From: an uncultured Pseudomonadales bacterium
Lineage (GTDB): Bacteria; Pseudomonadota; Gammaproteobacteria; Pseudomonadales; Azotimanducaceae
Length of the DNA stretch: 64,000 nucleotides
Direction of reading: 5' to 3'
NCBI GenBank assembly: GCA_951813295.1
Contig: CATOTI010000003.1
Location: 310,001 to 374,000 of the forward strand
Shown here piece by piece: positions 42,814 to 51,322 of the stretch. The notes under the pieces are model-generated. The model was not told the origin of the DNA, did no database searches, and saw only the letters and a program-made list of their open reading frames with translations. Both the position numbers and the translations under genes were made by a program. The stretch's first letter is position 1, and each line of letters starts with the position of its first letter.

Positions 42814-43764
42814 TCAGGGCACGGGAACGGCTTCGAGCAGATCGTCGATCAGGCGGTCCATGCTGAATCCGACGACATTGGCCTCGAAACTCGGGATCAG
42901 CCGGTGGCGTAGTACATCGTGGGCAACGTTCTGGATATCGGCCGGACTCACGTAGTCGACCCCGTTCAACCAAGCGTGCGCCTTCGCGCATTGGTCGAGC
43001 GCGATCGAAGCGCGTGGGCTGGCACCGAAGGCGAGTTCGTCGAGTTGCCGCGTTGCGACGACCAGTTGGACGAGGTACTCCTCGACGGCCGGCGCCATGT
43101 AGAGATCGGCGACGGCGCGGCGTGCTTCGAAAACGTCCGCCGGGTCGAGTTCGACCGTGGGTGCTACGTCTTCGTGCTGGAATTCGCTACGGGCGATCGC
43201 CAGGATTTCGCGTTCGCTCTGCGCATCCGGATAGTCGACGACGACGTGGAGCAGAAATCGGTCGAGCTGCGCTTCAGGCAGTGGATATGTACCTTCCTGC
43301 TCGATCGGGTTTTGTGTCGCCATCACGAGAAAGAGCTCGGGTAGTCGATAGGTCACCTTGCCGACGCTCACCTGCTGCTCGGCCATCGCCTCGAGGAGCG
43401 CCGATTGGACCTTGGCCGGTGCTCGGTTCACCTCGTCGGCGAGGATCACGCTGTTGAAAAGCGGTCCCGCCTGGAATTCGAACTCGCCGGTTTCCGGCCG
43501 ATATATCTCGCTTCCCGTCACGTCACTCGGTAAGAGATCGGGCGTGAACTGAATGCGCTGGAAATCGGCCGCGATCGCGCGCGCCAGTTCGCGGATCGAC
43601 CGCGTCTTAGCCAACCCCGGGGCGCCCTCGACCAACAGATGCCCCCCGGTCAGGAGTGCGAGAAGCAGACGTTCCGTGAGTCGTTCCTGGCCCACGATGC
43701 GTTGGTTCAGCCACTCGAGAACCGCGTGGATCCGTTGTTGGGTGTCCACATTGGGAGCGTTCAT
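42814..43764 (-). CDS. MoxR-type AAA+ ATPase
   Basis: A 316-aa AAA+ protein that heads the Bat operon. Walker A-like motif is VEGAPGLAKTR, Walker B VILADEVNRAP, and sensor 1 lies in LVMATQNPIEQEGTYPLPEA. The C-terminal lid has PRASIALDQCAKAHAWL. The first P-loop Gly-Lys pair reads GLAKT, the variant usual in MoxR. The promoter is in the 105-base gap shared with the divergent pyrD gene. It is thought to power assembly or folding of envelope or metal-containing complexes. Confidence 0.93.
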   Translation of the reverse strand: MNAPNVDTQQRIHAVLEWLNQRIVGQERLTERLLLALLTGGHLLVEGAPGLAKTRSIRELARAIAADFQRIQFTPDLLPSDVTGSEIYRPETGEFEFQAGPLFNSVILADEVNRAPAKVQSALLEAMAEQQVSVGKVTYRLPELFLVMATQNPIEQEGTYPLPEAQLDRFLLHVVVDYPDAQSEREILAIARSEFQHEDVAPTVELDPADVFEARRAVADLYMAPAVEEYLVQLVVATRQLDELAFGASPRASIALDQCAKAHAWLNGVDYVSPADIQNVAHDVLRHRLIPSFEANVVGFSMDRLIDDLLEAVPVP

Positions 43765-43869
43765 GCACGGGGCCGTTGACGGAAAGGCGCCATTCTAAAC
43801 GTGCTTCCGCGTCGCCGTCCGAACCGGGGCGACCCCCTGTGACGCCTGGTCGTCGCGTAAGCTCATCGT

Positions 43870-44898
43870 GTGTACTCGCTCATCCGCCGCCTCCTTTTTG
43901 CGCTTCCGCCGGAGACTTCCCACGGCCTCGCGCTCGCCAGCATCGCGATGTTGGGAGACGCTTTGGGCGCGCCGAGGAGAACGGGTCGTGTCGAGGTGGC
44001 GGGGCTCTCCTTTCCTGGTGTTGTCGGTCTTGCCGCCGGTTGCGACAAGAACGGCGTGGCGATCGACGGCTGGGCGAGACTCGGATTCTCGTTCGTCGAG
44101 TTCGGCACGGTCACACCCAAGCCCCAACCGGGCAATCCGAAGCCGAGGATGTTTCGCCTCGAGGACGACGCGGCGATCATCAATCGGCTGGGGTTCAACG
44201 GCGGCGGTCTCGCGCTCGCCAAGAGCAACGTCAGCCGCTCTAAAGCACGTTCGAAGGGCACGCCGGTCGGCGCGAACATCGGCAAGAACCTCGCGACGCC
44301 GATTGATCGTGCGCTCGAAGACTACGCGCGTTGTTTCGCGGGTCTGGTCGATGACGTCGACTATGTCACGGTCAACCTCTCGTCACCCAATACGCCCGGA
44401 CTCCGCGACCTGCAGAGCGAGGAAGCCGCGCGTCGGTTGCTGTCGGCGCTCGTCAGTTCCCGTGACGCCTATCGCGCACGTACGGCCCGCCACGTGCCGC
44501 TGTTCGTCAAGGTGGACCCCGATCGAAGTGCCGACACGCTCGTCGCGAGCTGTCACGCCATGTGCGAGACCGGGATCGACGGCATCATCGCGACGAACAC
44601 CACCCTCGCGCGCGATGGGTTGACCATGTCGGTCGATGAAGCCGGCGGATTGTCGGGCCGTCCGCTCTTCGATCGGTCGTTAGCGGCGATCGAGGCCCTA
44701 CGGCGAAGCCTCGGTGATCAGATCGCGCTGATAGGTGTCGGCGGAATAGATTCCTCGGCGCGCGCGATGGCGATGCTTTCGGCCGGCGCGGACCTAGTCC
44801 AGGTCTACACGGGATTCGTTTACCGCGGGCCGAACCTGGTGCGCGATATCACGGGCTCTCTCGAATCGCTCGGCCACCTGCCCAACTGGAGCAGGTAG
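43870..44898 (+). CDS. pyrD: Dihydroorotate dehydrogenase (quinone), class 2
   Basis: A 342-aa membrane-associated flavoenzyme of pyrimidine synthesis that oxidises dihydroorotate with quinone. It starts with the amphipathic helix of class 2 enzymes (YSLIRRLLFALPPETSHGLAL). It has the FMN motifs VVGLAAGCDKNG, FVEFGTVTPKPQPGNPKPR and RLGFNGGG, VTVNLSSPNTPGLRDLQ with the catalytic-base Ser region, and LIGVGGIDSSARAMAML. GTG 43870 is the first in-frame start after the divergent moxR promoter. There is no strong Shine-Dalgarno. Length fits E. coli (336 aa). Confidence 0.94.
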   Translation: MYSLIRRLLFALPPETSHGLALASIAMLGDALGAPRRTGRVEVAGLSFPGVVGLAAGCDKNGVAIDGWARLGFSFVEFGTVTPKPQPGNPKPRMFRLEDDAAIINRLGFNGGGLALAKSNVSRSKARSKGTPVGANIGKNLATPIDRALEDYARCFAGLVDDVDYVTVNLSSPNTPGLRDLQSEEAARRLLSALVSSRDAYRARTARHVPLFVKVDPDRSADTLVASCHAMCETGIDGIIATNTTLARDGLTMSVDEAGGLSGRPLFDRSLAAIEALRRSLGDQIALIGVGGIDSSARAMAMLSAGADLVQVYTGFVYRGPNLVRDITGSLESLGHLPNWSR

Positions 44899-45038
44899 GA
44901 GCGATGGTGTAGTTTTCGATTTGCGCGGGTTCGGCCGCGCCAGCACACGGGACGCAAGACAAGCCGGCAAACAGGCGAGTGAAAGTGCAATTGAGCCGGT
45001 CCTACGTGGACGGCGGACATTGTGGGGAGGATTGAAAG

Positions 45039-46346
45039 ATGTTGACGAGGCCGTTAGGCGCGCCAGATGGCCGCGCATGGATTAAGTGGCTGGGTGCGGC
45101 GTGCGTGCTCCTGGCGGGTTCCGCGTTTGCCGACGACCTGGTCGGCGGCGATACAGCGTGGATTCTGACCTCCACCGCGCTGGTTCTGTTCATGACCATT
45201 CCGGGTCTGTCGTTGTTTTACGGCGGCTTGGTTCGAAGTTCGAACGTTCTGTCGATCTTGATGCAGTGTTTCGCCATCACCTGTCTGGTGACGATTCTCT
45301 GGCTCGTCGTGGGATACAGCCTCGCGTTCGATGAAGGCAACGCGTTCATCGGCGGCTTAGGCAAGGTGCTGTTCGCTGGCGTGAGCGAAGACGCGATGTC
45401 CGGCACGATTCCCGAGTCGACTTTCGCGACCTTCCAGATGACCTTCGCCATCATCACGCCGGCGCTGATCGTCGGCGGTTTCGCCGAGCGGATGCGTTTC
45501 TCCGCGGTGCTCGTTTTCACCGGGCTCTGGCTGATTCTGGTGTATGCACCGCTGACGCACTGGGTCTGGGGCGGCGGCTTCCTCTCCGAATGGGGCGTCA
45601 TGGACTTCGCGGGTGGTCTCGTAGTGCACGTCTCGGCCGGTACGGCCGCGCTCGTCGCGGCACTCGTACTCGGTCCTCGGCGAGGCTTCCCCACGACGCC
45701 GATGCTGCCGCACAACATGACCCTCACGGTAGCGGGCGCCGGCATGCTCTGGGTCGGTTGGTTCGGCTTCAACGGCGGGAGCGCGTTGGCGGCGAACGGT
45801 GATGCCGGCATGGCGATCACCGTGACGCACATCTCCGCTGCGACCGGTGCCTTCACCTGGATGGTGATCGAATGGATTCGCTACGGTAAGCCGAGTGCGC
45901 TCGGCGCCGTGACCGGAATGGTGGCGGGCCTTGGCACCATCACACCCGCCTCCGGCTTCGTCGGACCCGGTGGCGCGCTGATCATCGGTCTTGCCGCGGG
46001 CGTCATCTGCTTCTACGCGACGAACCTCATGAAGCAGAAGCTCAAGATCGACGATTCTCTCGACGTCTTCCCGGTACACGGTGTGGGCGGTGCCCTCGGT
46101 ACGGTTCTGACCGGCGTTTTCGCGAGCAACGCGCTCGGGCTCTTCAGTGGTCAGGAAGACATCGCGATCGGCTCGCAAGTCGGCATCCAGGCGCTCGGCG
46201 TCTTGATCGTGTTCGTCTTCACGGGCGTGGTGACATTCATCATTCTGAAGATCACCGATGCCTTGATCGGCAACCGCGTTTCCGAGGAAGAGGAAACCGA
46301 GGGACTGGACCTCGTGTCGCACAACGAGAGGGGCTACAACCTCTAG
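45039..46346 (+). CDS. amt: Ammonium transporter (Amt family)
   Basis: A 435-aa membrane protein with a cleavable-signal-like N-terminus (KWLGAACVLLAGSAFA) followed by 11 helices. Amt signatures are WILTSTALVLFMTIPGLSLFYGG, DFAGGLVVHVSAGTAALVAAL with the twin-His pathway His, WFGFNGGSALAANG, and FPVHGVGGALGTVLTGVF with the second conserved His. ATG 45039 lies 8 bases after GGGGAGG. A P-II (glnK) gene, the usual partner, is not next to it. A strong intrinsic terminator follows 33 bases after the stop. Confidence 0.94.
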   Translation: MLTRPLGAPDGRAWIKWLGAACVLLAGSAFADDLVGGDTAWILTSTALVLFMTIPGLSLFYGGLVRSSNVLSILMQCFAITCLVTILWLVVGYSLAFDEGNAFIGGLGKVLFAGVSEDAMSGTIPESTFATFQMTFAIITPALIVGGFAERMRFSAVLVFTGLWLILVYAPLTHWVWGGGFLSEWGVMDFAGGLVVHVSAGTAALVAALVLGPRRGFPTTPMLPHNMTLTVAGAGMLWVGWFGFNGGSALAANGDAGMAITVTHISAATGAFTWMVIEWIRYGKPSALGAVTGMVAGLGTITPASGFVGPGGALIIGLAAGVICFYATNLMKQKLKIDDSLDVFPVHGVGGALGTVLTGVFASNALGLFSGQEDIAIGSQVGIQALGVLIVFVFTGVVTFIILKITDALIGNRVSEEEETEGLDLVSHNERGYNL

Positions 46347-46378
46347 GCAGCGGCGAGCGGCCGTCCCGCGCCGAAAAG

Positions 46379-46407
46379 AACCCCTGCGATTCGCGGGGGT
46401 TTTTTTT
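46379..46407 (+). terminator. Intrinsic terminator after amt
   Basis: CCCCTGCG (46381-46388) pairs with CGCGGGGG (46392-46399), a loop of ATT separates them, and eight Ts (46400-46407) follow. Two As just before the stem pair with the first Ts. It should end amt transcripts, and the matching A-run on the other strand could also slow the convergent ddl-like transcript, whose stop codon is at 46417. Confidence 0.93.
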
Positions 46408-46416
46408 GGCTGCGTT

Positions 46417-47451
46417 TTACGCGTGCCTGGCGATCGCGCTAACGACGAGCGCTTTCGTCAGTCGCTCGAATGACCAGCCGATGTGCTGGCACGCGTCAGG
46501 ATAGAGACTTGTCGGCGTCATTCCCGGCATCGCGTTGACCTCGAGCAGGACGAACGAGCCGTCGTCCCGGAGGATGAAATCCGCGCGTGAGAGATCTCGG
46601 AGGTCCAGCACCTCGTGTGCTTTGAGCGCGGCCGCCTGCAAGCCTTCGGCGCAAGCGGCGTCAATCGATGCGGGGATGATGTGCTCGCTTTTGCCCACGG
46701 CGTAGCGGTTTTCGAAGTCGTACCACTCGTCGTCCGCAACGCGGATCTCGGTAACGGGAAGGGCCATTGGCGCGCGACCAAAGAGATCCAGTACGCCAAC
46801 CGTGATTTCCCGGCCGAGGACGTACGGTTCGACTAGTACGCCGTCGCCGAATCCGAGTGCTGTCTCGAGGGGAGCCTCGAGGTCCCCACCATTCGGCAGC
46901 GGTGTCACGCCCAACGCCGAGCCTTGCCCGACTGGCTTGATCACTACTCTTTCACCGAGCGCTTCCTTTACCTGCTCGACCGCGGCATCGAGCTCCACGT
47001 TGCGCTTCAGGAAGACAGTCGGCGCGACGGGTAGCCCGGCGTCGACAAAAACACTTTTGGCGATCCGCTTGTCCATGGCGACGGCCGAGCCCTTGACGCC
47101 GCTACCGACGTAGGGAAGGCCCATCATTTCGAGCAGCCCCTGTACGGTGCCGTCTTCACCAGGTGGTCCGTGCAACACCGGAAAGACGACATCGGGCTTT
47201 AACTGCAGAAGGTCTCCGATCAGGTCATCGCCGACTTCGACAAGCGACGTGTTCTCAAACGATTTCGCCAGCGCGCGATGAACGCCGTCGGCGGACGACG
47301 CCGAAACGGATGCCTCTGCCGAAGGGCCGCCGAAAAGCACGGCGACGACGGTCTCTTGGTCAACGGTCTCGTCTTCAACGGCCTCTTCGTCAACGACCTC
47401 TTCGTCAACGAGTCGTTGCTGCGCCGATTGGTCGCGGTCTGATCTGGTCAC
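46417..47451 (-). CDS. D-alanine-D-alanine ligase family protein
   Basis: A 344-aa ATP-grasp enzyme. VVAVLFGGPSAEASVSASSADG begins the core. HGPPGEDGTVQGLLEMMGLPYVGSG is the Ddl N-domain motif in which His-Gly and Gly-Glu-Asp-Gly bind substrate. VVIKPVGQGSALGV, and SRADFILRDDGSFVLLEVNAMPGMT complete the ATP-grasp. It would join two D-alanines (or D-Ala and another acid) for peptidoglycan. It begins GTG 47451 with an unusual acidic extension of about 30 residues, encoded by four 15-bp repeats. It lies apart from the mur/fts cluster where ddlB usually sits. Confidence 0.87.
   Translation of the reverse strand: MTRSDRDQSAQQRLVDEEVVDEEAVEDETVDQETVVAVLFGGPSAEASVSASSADGVHRALAKSFENTSLVEVGDDLIGDLLQLKPDVVFPVLHGPPGEDGTVQGLLEMMGLPYVGSGVKGSAVAMDKRIAKSVFVDAGLPVAPTVFLKRNVELDAAVEQVKEALGERVVIKPVGQGSALGVTPLPNGGDLEAPLETALGFGDGVLVEPYVLGREITVGVLDLFGRAPMALPVTEIRVADDEWYDFENRYAVGKSEHIIPASIDAACAEGLQAAALKAHEVLDLRDLSRADFILRDDGSFVLLEVNAMPGMTPTSLYPDACQHIGWSFERLTKALVVSAIARHA
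47353..47412. repeat. Four 15-bp direct repeats inside the ligase gene
   Basis: Units at 47353-47367, 47368-47382, 47383-47397 and 47398-47412 share the consensus CTCTTCGTCAACGAC with a few differences. On the coding (-) strand they encode a repeated pentapeptide of the type V-V/D-E-E, giving a highly acidic N-terminal tail. The 15-base period keeps the frame, so slippage would change only the tail length. Confidence 0.85.
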
Positions 47452-47471
47452 GGGGCTCGTTTTTCGGACGC

Positions 47472-49379
47472 TCAGTCCAGGTTCTCGATAGTGAATCCGT
47501 CCGGTAGTGTGTCCAACGGGATATCGAAGATCCGAGCAAAAAACGCGTATTCCTCCTGGATCGCGCGTTGGACGTTTTCGGCCCGTCGAAAGCCGTGCCC
47601 CTCGCCGTCGAACAGAACGTAGCGCGTCGGAATACCGCGCTCGCGCAGCGCGTCACACATCGCTTCGCTCTGATTCGGCGGTACGACCCGGTCTTCGGAG
47701 CCCTGCAGGAAGATGATCGGGCATTGCAGTCGATCGACTTGGTTGATCGGCGAGCGGCTATGGAGCGCTTCGTCAGATCCGATCAGTCCATCGAGGTAGC
47801 GGGACTCGAATTTGTGTGTGTCGCGGGCCAACGCACGAAGATCACCGACCCCGTAGAGGCTCGAACCGGCCTTGAAGACCGGGCTCGTCGTCAGCGCGGC
47901 GAGTGTCGTGAATCCGCCCGCGCTGCCGCCCTTAATCGCGATACGGGCCGGGTCGACCCGACCTTCCGCCATGAGAAAACGGGCACATGCGACGCAGTCT
48001 TCGACGTCGACGATGCCCCAGTTGGCGTTCAGGCGTTCCCGGTACTGTCGGCCGAAGCCGGTGCTGCCGCCATAGTTCACGTCGGCGACGGCCCAACCGC
48101 GGGACGTGTAGTACTGGATCGCCAGCGACAGGCTCCGCGCGGTCGAGCCGGTAGGGCCGCCGTGCGAAAGAACAAGCAGGGGCGGCAGTGTGTTGGGCTC
48201 GCCCACGTGGTCTGCGTTTTGGGGCGAGTAGACGTACGCGTACGCCTCGCCGAGCCGTGTCGGAAATGAAATGGATTCACCGACCGACACCACGCCTAGG
48301 TCGACACGATCTTCGTCGAATAGTGGGCTTGCCCGACCCGTAGTGAAATCGTACGACACGATTTCGGCGTGGCGGTCGGTCGAACCGGCGATGAAAACCA
48401 GTCGACCGTCGTGTTCGGTCAGCGAGTTGAAGGTCACGTACGGGCTCGCATCGATGGGAGATGACAAACCCTGGGCGCTGTCGATCAACGTCAGTGCGTG
48501 TTCGCCTTTGTCGATCACGCGTGCTGCGGTCACGTTCCGTCCCATCGGTACGTAACTCGTCATGCCGAACGCCCAGGGTGGTGACGCGTATTCGCGCTCG
48601 TCCTGATGCATCGGGTACACGCCCGACTGATCAAATGCGTAGAGATTCCAGAAACCCGTCTCATCGGATGCAAAGCAGAGCCGCGCACCGTCGGGGGTAT
48701 CGCACCACGTCGGACTCAGGACGGACTCATCGAGGCCGCCTGCAACGACAACGGCATCGCCGAGCGCGCCCGCGGAGAATTGCGCGACGAATAGCTGCGT
48801 GCCATCCCACGGCATGTTGGGATGATCCCAGGCGACGAACGCCAGCCGCCCGTCGCTCGAGAAGCGTGGGCTCGAATAGAAGTCGTGGCCGCCATGGATT
48901 GACACGACGTCGCCCGTCGCGATATCGATCCGCACGAGATCGTTCACGACGCGGTCGTCCCCGTGTCGTTCGCGAACGGCAACGAGGCAATCGTCGTGGC
49001 GGCGGAAGTCGGCGAACCGCTCGGTCGCGTCGCCGGCTGTGACGGCTACAGGATCCGCCGCGTCCGTCAGATCGAGTCGATAGATGTTCTGATCCGCAAA
49101 GTTGACGAAGAACGCCGTACCGGCGTCGATGACATATGCGCCGCCGCCGTATTCGTGCACGCGGCTTCGAACGTTGAACGGCGGCGGCGTCAGGTCGTGG
49201 CGCGACTGGCCGTTCCATTGCACGAGAACCGCCCGTCCGCCTTCTTCCGGGCGCGTTTCGGTCCAGAAAAGGGAACCAGCTTCGGACTGCAACTCCGAGT
49301 AGCCGCGCACGCCTTGGGTCAAGCGCTCCGCGCTGATCGGTGAAGGCCAACTGCCGTATGCCGCGCTCGTTTTGGTCAT
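47472..49379 (-). CDS. S9-family (prolyl-oligopeptidase-type) serine peptidase
   Basis: A 635-aa cytosolic peptidase. It starts at ATG 49379, overlapping the GNAT stop as ATGA; the longer upstream frame is not needed. The N-terminal two thirds are beta-propeller-like (repeats such as SSPRFSSDGRLAFVAWD). The alpha/beta-hydrolase domain carries the nucleophile elbow KGGSAGGFTTL, the Asp in QGSEDRVVPPNQ and the His in GEGHGFRR. YGGSTGFGRQYRERL is typical of the acylaminoacyl-peptidase group. It would cleave short peptides or acylated residues. Confidence 0.9.
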   Translation of the reverse strand: MTKTSAAYGSWPSPISAERLTQGVRGYSELQSEAGSLFWTETRPEEGGRAVLVQWNGQSRHDLTPPPFNVRSRVHEYGGGAYVIDAGTAFFVNFADQNIYRLDLTDAADPVAVTAGDATERFADFRRHDDCLVAVRERHGDDRVVNDLVRIDIATGDVVSIHGGHDFYSSPRFSSDGRLAFVAWDHPNMPWDGTQLFVAQFSAGALGDAVVVAGGLDESVLSPTWCDTPDGARLCFASDETGFWNLYAFDQSGVYPMHQDEREYASPPWAFGMTSYVPMGRNVTAARVIDKGEHALTLIDSAQGLSSPIDASPYVTFNSLTEHDGRLVFIAGSTDRHAEIVSYDFTTGRASPLFDEDRVDLGVVSVGESISFPTRLGEAYAYVYSPQNADHVGEPNTLPPLLVLSHGGPTGSTARSLSLAIQYYTSRGWAVADVNYGGSTGFGRQYRERLNANWGIVDVEDCVACARFLMAEGRVDPARIAIKGGSAGGFTTLAALTTSPVFKAGSSLYGVGDLRALARDTHKFESRYLDGLIGSDEALHSRSPINQVDRLQCPIIFLQGSEDRVVPPNQSEAMCDALRERGIPTRYVLFDGEGHGFRRAENVQRAIQEEYAFFARIFDIPLDTLPDGFTIENLD

Positions 49380-49900
49380 CGGGTCATCCCGCGACGAGGG
49401 TCGATGGCGACCCATCGCTCGTGGTCGCGCCATTGACCGTTGATGAAGAGAAACGCACGGGAAACCCCTTCGCGTTCGAACCCGCATCGTTTGACGAGGT
49501 TGAGCGATCGTTGGTTGTCGGGCTGGATATTCGCTTCGATCCGGTGCAAGCCCATTTTCTTGAAGGCATGGTCGCGGACCTGCGCCAGCCCTTCCTGCAT
49601 ATAGCCGTTACCGAGGTGCGGTTGGCTGACGTAGTAGCCGAGCGATGCCGAAAGGAACGAGCCGCGGATGACGTTGTTGATGTTGATGACGCCGACGATT
49701 TCGTTGCTCGTCTTGAGGCAAAGAACGAATCCTTCATGGTCTTCGCGCTGCGTGCGTCGCAAATACATCTTGAACATGTGCGGGGTCAGCGGCGCCGCGA
49801 TCCAGGGATCGTGGAGCGCGCGACTGGTGCGGGCCAGCGCCAGCAGTTCCTGCCGGTCGCCCGCCGTTACCGAGCGGAAGTAGATCCGAGCGTCGCTCAT
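49376..49900 (-). CDS. GNAT acetyltransferase, RimJ/RimL-like
   Basis: A 174-aa N-acetyltransferase from ATG 49900. The acetyl-CoA loop follows SASLGYYVSQPHLGNGYMQEG (Q/RxxGxG/A type: PHLGNGY), and the RimJ-type signature IEANIQPDNQRSLNLVKRCGF is near the C-terminus. Homologues acetylate the N-terminal Ala of ribosomal proteins. It is coupled on both sides by 4-base overlaps to a small membrane-protein gene and the S9 peptidase gene. Confidence 0.9.
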   Translation of the reverse strand: MSDARIYFRSVTAGDRQELLALARTSRALHDPWIAAPLTPHMFKMYLRRTQREDHEGFVLCLKTSNEIVGVININNVIRGSFLSASLGYYVSQPHLGNGYMQEGLAQVRDHAFKKMGLHRIEANIQPDNQRSLNLVKRCGFEREGVSRAFLFINGQWRDHERWVAIDPRRGMTR

Positions 49901-50121
49901 GTCTTGCGTTTTCGCTCCAGTTCCAGCGTGAAGATCTCCCACATCGCCGGCGGAATCATGCTGATGCCGAGCACGAGGACGTGGATGGGATGCGGTCGCC
50001 AACCATTGTCGAACAGGAGAACGCCAGCGAGATCAAACGATCGTGCATGCCAATCGACCAGCCCCAGAGTCGTGAGAGCGACGCCGAGCATGAGGAGCAG
50101 AAAGCGGAAGAAGTAACGCAT
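49897..50121 (-). CDS. Small two-helix membrane protein, unknown
   Basis: A 74-aa protein starting RYFFRFLLLMLGVALTTLGLVD, then a second helix HVLVLGISMIPPAMWEIF and a basic end. It overlaps the GNAT gene by ATGA (49897-49900). I do not recognise a family. Its place at the head of a coupled three-gene run supports its being translated. Confidence 0.6.
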   Translation of the reverse strand: MRYFFRFLLLMLGVALTTLGLVDWHARSFDLAGVLLFDNGWRPHPIHVLVLGISMIPPAMWEIFTLELERKRKT

Positions 50122-50145
50122 GGGCGAATCGCGTGTGTCGTCTGG

Positions 50146-51075
50146 TTAGCCTAATTCTCGCGGCGGCGAGCGCCAAGCCGCGTTCGGGTCGATGACGTAG
50201 AAGACGCCGCGGTGTGTCATCCACGCACGCGTGAACTGCGCCAGGGGATAACGTCGTTCGACGGAATCGTTCGGTGCAGCTGGATCATGGACGATGACGC
50301 TTCGCTCGGCCACGCCACGCACGACGACCATGTGGCCCCGGGTCGAGTCCAAGGGCGAACCGTCGAGCTCACCTTGGCCGAAGCGAATGCTCGCGATGAC
50401 GGGGCCTTTTTCGAGGAAAGGAAGCACATCGCCCCAGCTCGAGGCTGTTTCGATCGTTGCTGGATGCCCCACCCGTGCCGCAGCCCAGACGTTCTGAGGC
50501 CAGACACCGAAGAGTCGGCTCGGGGCATGCCAGGCGAGGCCACGAATCGTCTTGACGTCGCTCTGGGTAACCATAGCGACCGAGGTCGGCGAGCAGACGG
50601 CCATCCGGATCGGCTTCGGTGCGTCGAGCTGACTGATCGTCGGTAGCGGCCAATCGATCCGGGGTAGATCGTCGGGAATCGGCGGTGATGAAAGTTTCGA
50701 TCGAACAGAGACGATGGCAATGAAGTGCGCCGGCGGCGCGTCGCCCGCCGTCTCGATGACAAGCGCAGCTCCGGGGATCGGTGCGCTCGGGCAGAAATAA
50801 TCGACGGGAACATCCACCCGAGATCCGGGGCTCAGTCGGCTCGATTCGGGTCCGAACCAACCGGTCGATGCATCATCGAGGTGGAATCGGAAGCGCACCG
50901 CGGGATCGCGTAGCGCTAAGCTCGGAACGACGATGTCAGATGCATCGAGCGGGGGAAGCGGGCACGTCAGCCGATATCCCTCTACGCTTCGCTGCCAACG
51001 GGCTTCAGTGTCGACAGGTGCGGGATAGTCGACGTCGGCCGAAGCGATACGTTTGACGAAAGGCGAATGCGACAT
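50146..51075 (-). CDS. Peptidase C39-like papain-fold protein
   Basis: A 309-aa protein starting at ATG 51075. The C-terminal half matches C39-like cysteine peptidases: the catalytic Cys in MAVCSPTSVAMV, FLEKGPVIASIRFG, the His in RGHMVVVRGV, and Asp in VIVHDPAAPND. The N-terminal half is a beta-sandwich-like domain. Bacterial members often lack signal peptides or process unknown envelope proteins. No signal peptide is evident here. Its start codon overlaps that of the divergent glutaredoxin-like gene. Confidence 0.78.
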   Translation of the reverse strand: MSHSPFVKRIASADVDYPAPVDTEARWQRSVEGYRLTCPLPPLDASDIVVPSLALRDPAVRFRFHLDDASTGWFGPESSRLSPGSRVDVPVDYFCPSAPIPGAALVIETAGDAPPAHFIAIVSVRSKLSSPPIPDDLPRIDWPLPTISQLDAPKPIRMAVCSPTSVAMVTQSDVKTIRGLAWHAPSRLFGVWPQNVWAAARVGHPATIETASSWGDVLPFLEKGPVIASIRFGQGELDGSPLDSTRGHMVVVRGVAERSVIVHDPAAPNDSVERRYPLAQFTRAWMTHRGVFYVIDPNAAWRSPPRELG

Positions 51076-51322
51076 GAGCGTCGATCTCGAACTCTTGATG
51101 ACGGACGCGTGCAGCTTGTGTGAGCAAGCCATGGATCTGTTGCTCAGTATGCCCGAGGTCGCGGGCCACCGATTGGTGACGCGGGATATCGTTGGCGACG
51201 ACGCGCTGTTCGAGGAGTTCGCCGAGAAGATTCCGGTTTTACGTATCGGCGGCGAGGTGAGCTGCTGGCCGTTCGGCGCGCGTGAAGTCGCGTCGATGAT
51301 CGACCAGGCGTCCGGGAGTTAA
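51074..51322 (+). CDS. Glutaredoxin-like (DUF836) family protein
   Basis: An 82-aa thioredoxin-fold protein. It begins with ATG 51074, 11 bases after AAAGG. MTDACSLCEQAMDLL has the CxxC redox motif at the end of beta1, and KIPVLRIGGEVSCWPF holds the cis-Pro (IPVL) and a third Cys. The family is widespread but poorly characterised and may reduce disulfides. It overlaps the convergent tatD gene by 4 bases. Confidence 0.85.
   Translation: MSVDLELLMTDACSLCEQAMDLLLSMPEVAGHRLVTRDIVGDDALFEEFAEKIPVLRIGGEVSCWPFGAREVASMIDQASGS

Noticed and set aside
44899..45038. Sigma-54 promoter upstream of amt
   Set aside because: No GG-N10-GC element with convincing flanks was found; a TGG...TTTGCG pair has the wrong spacing.
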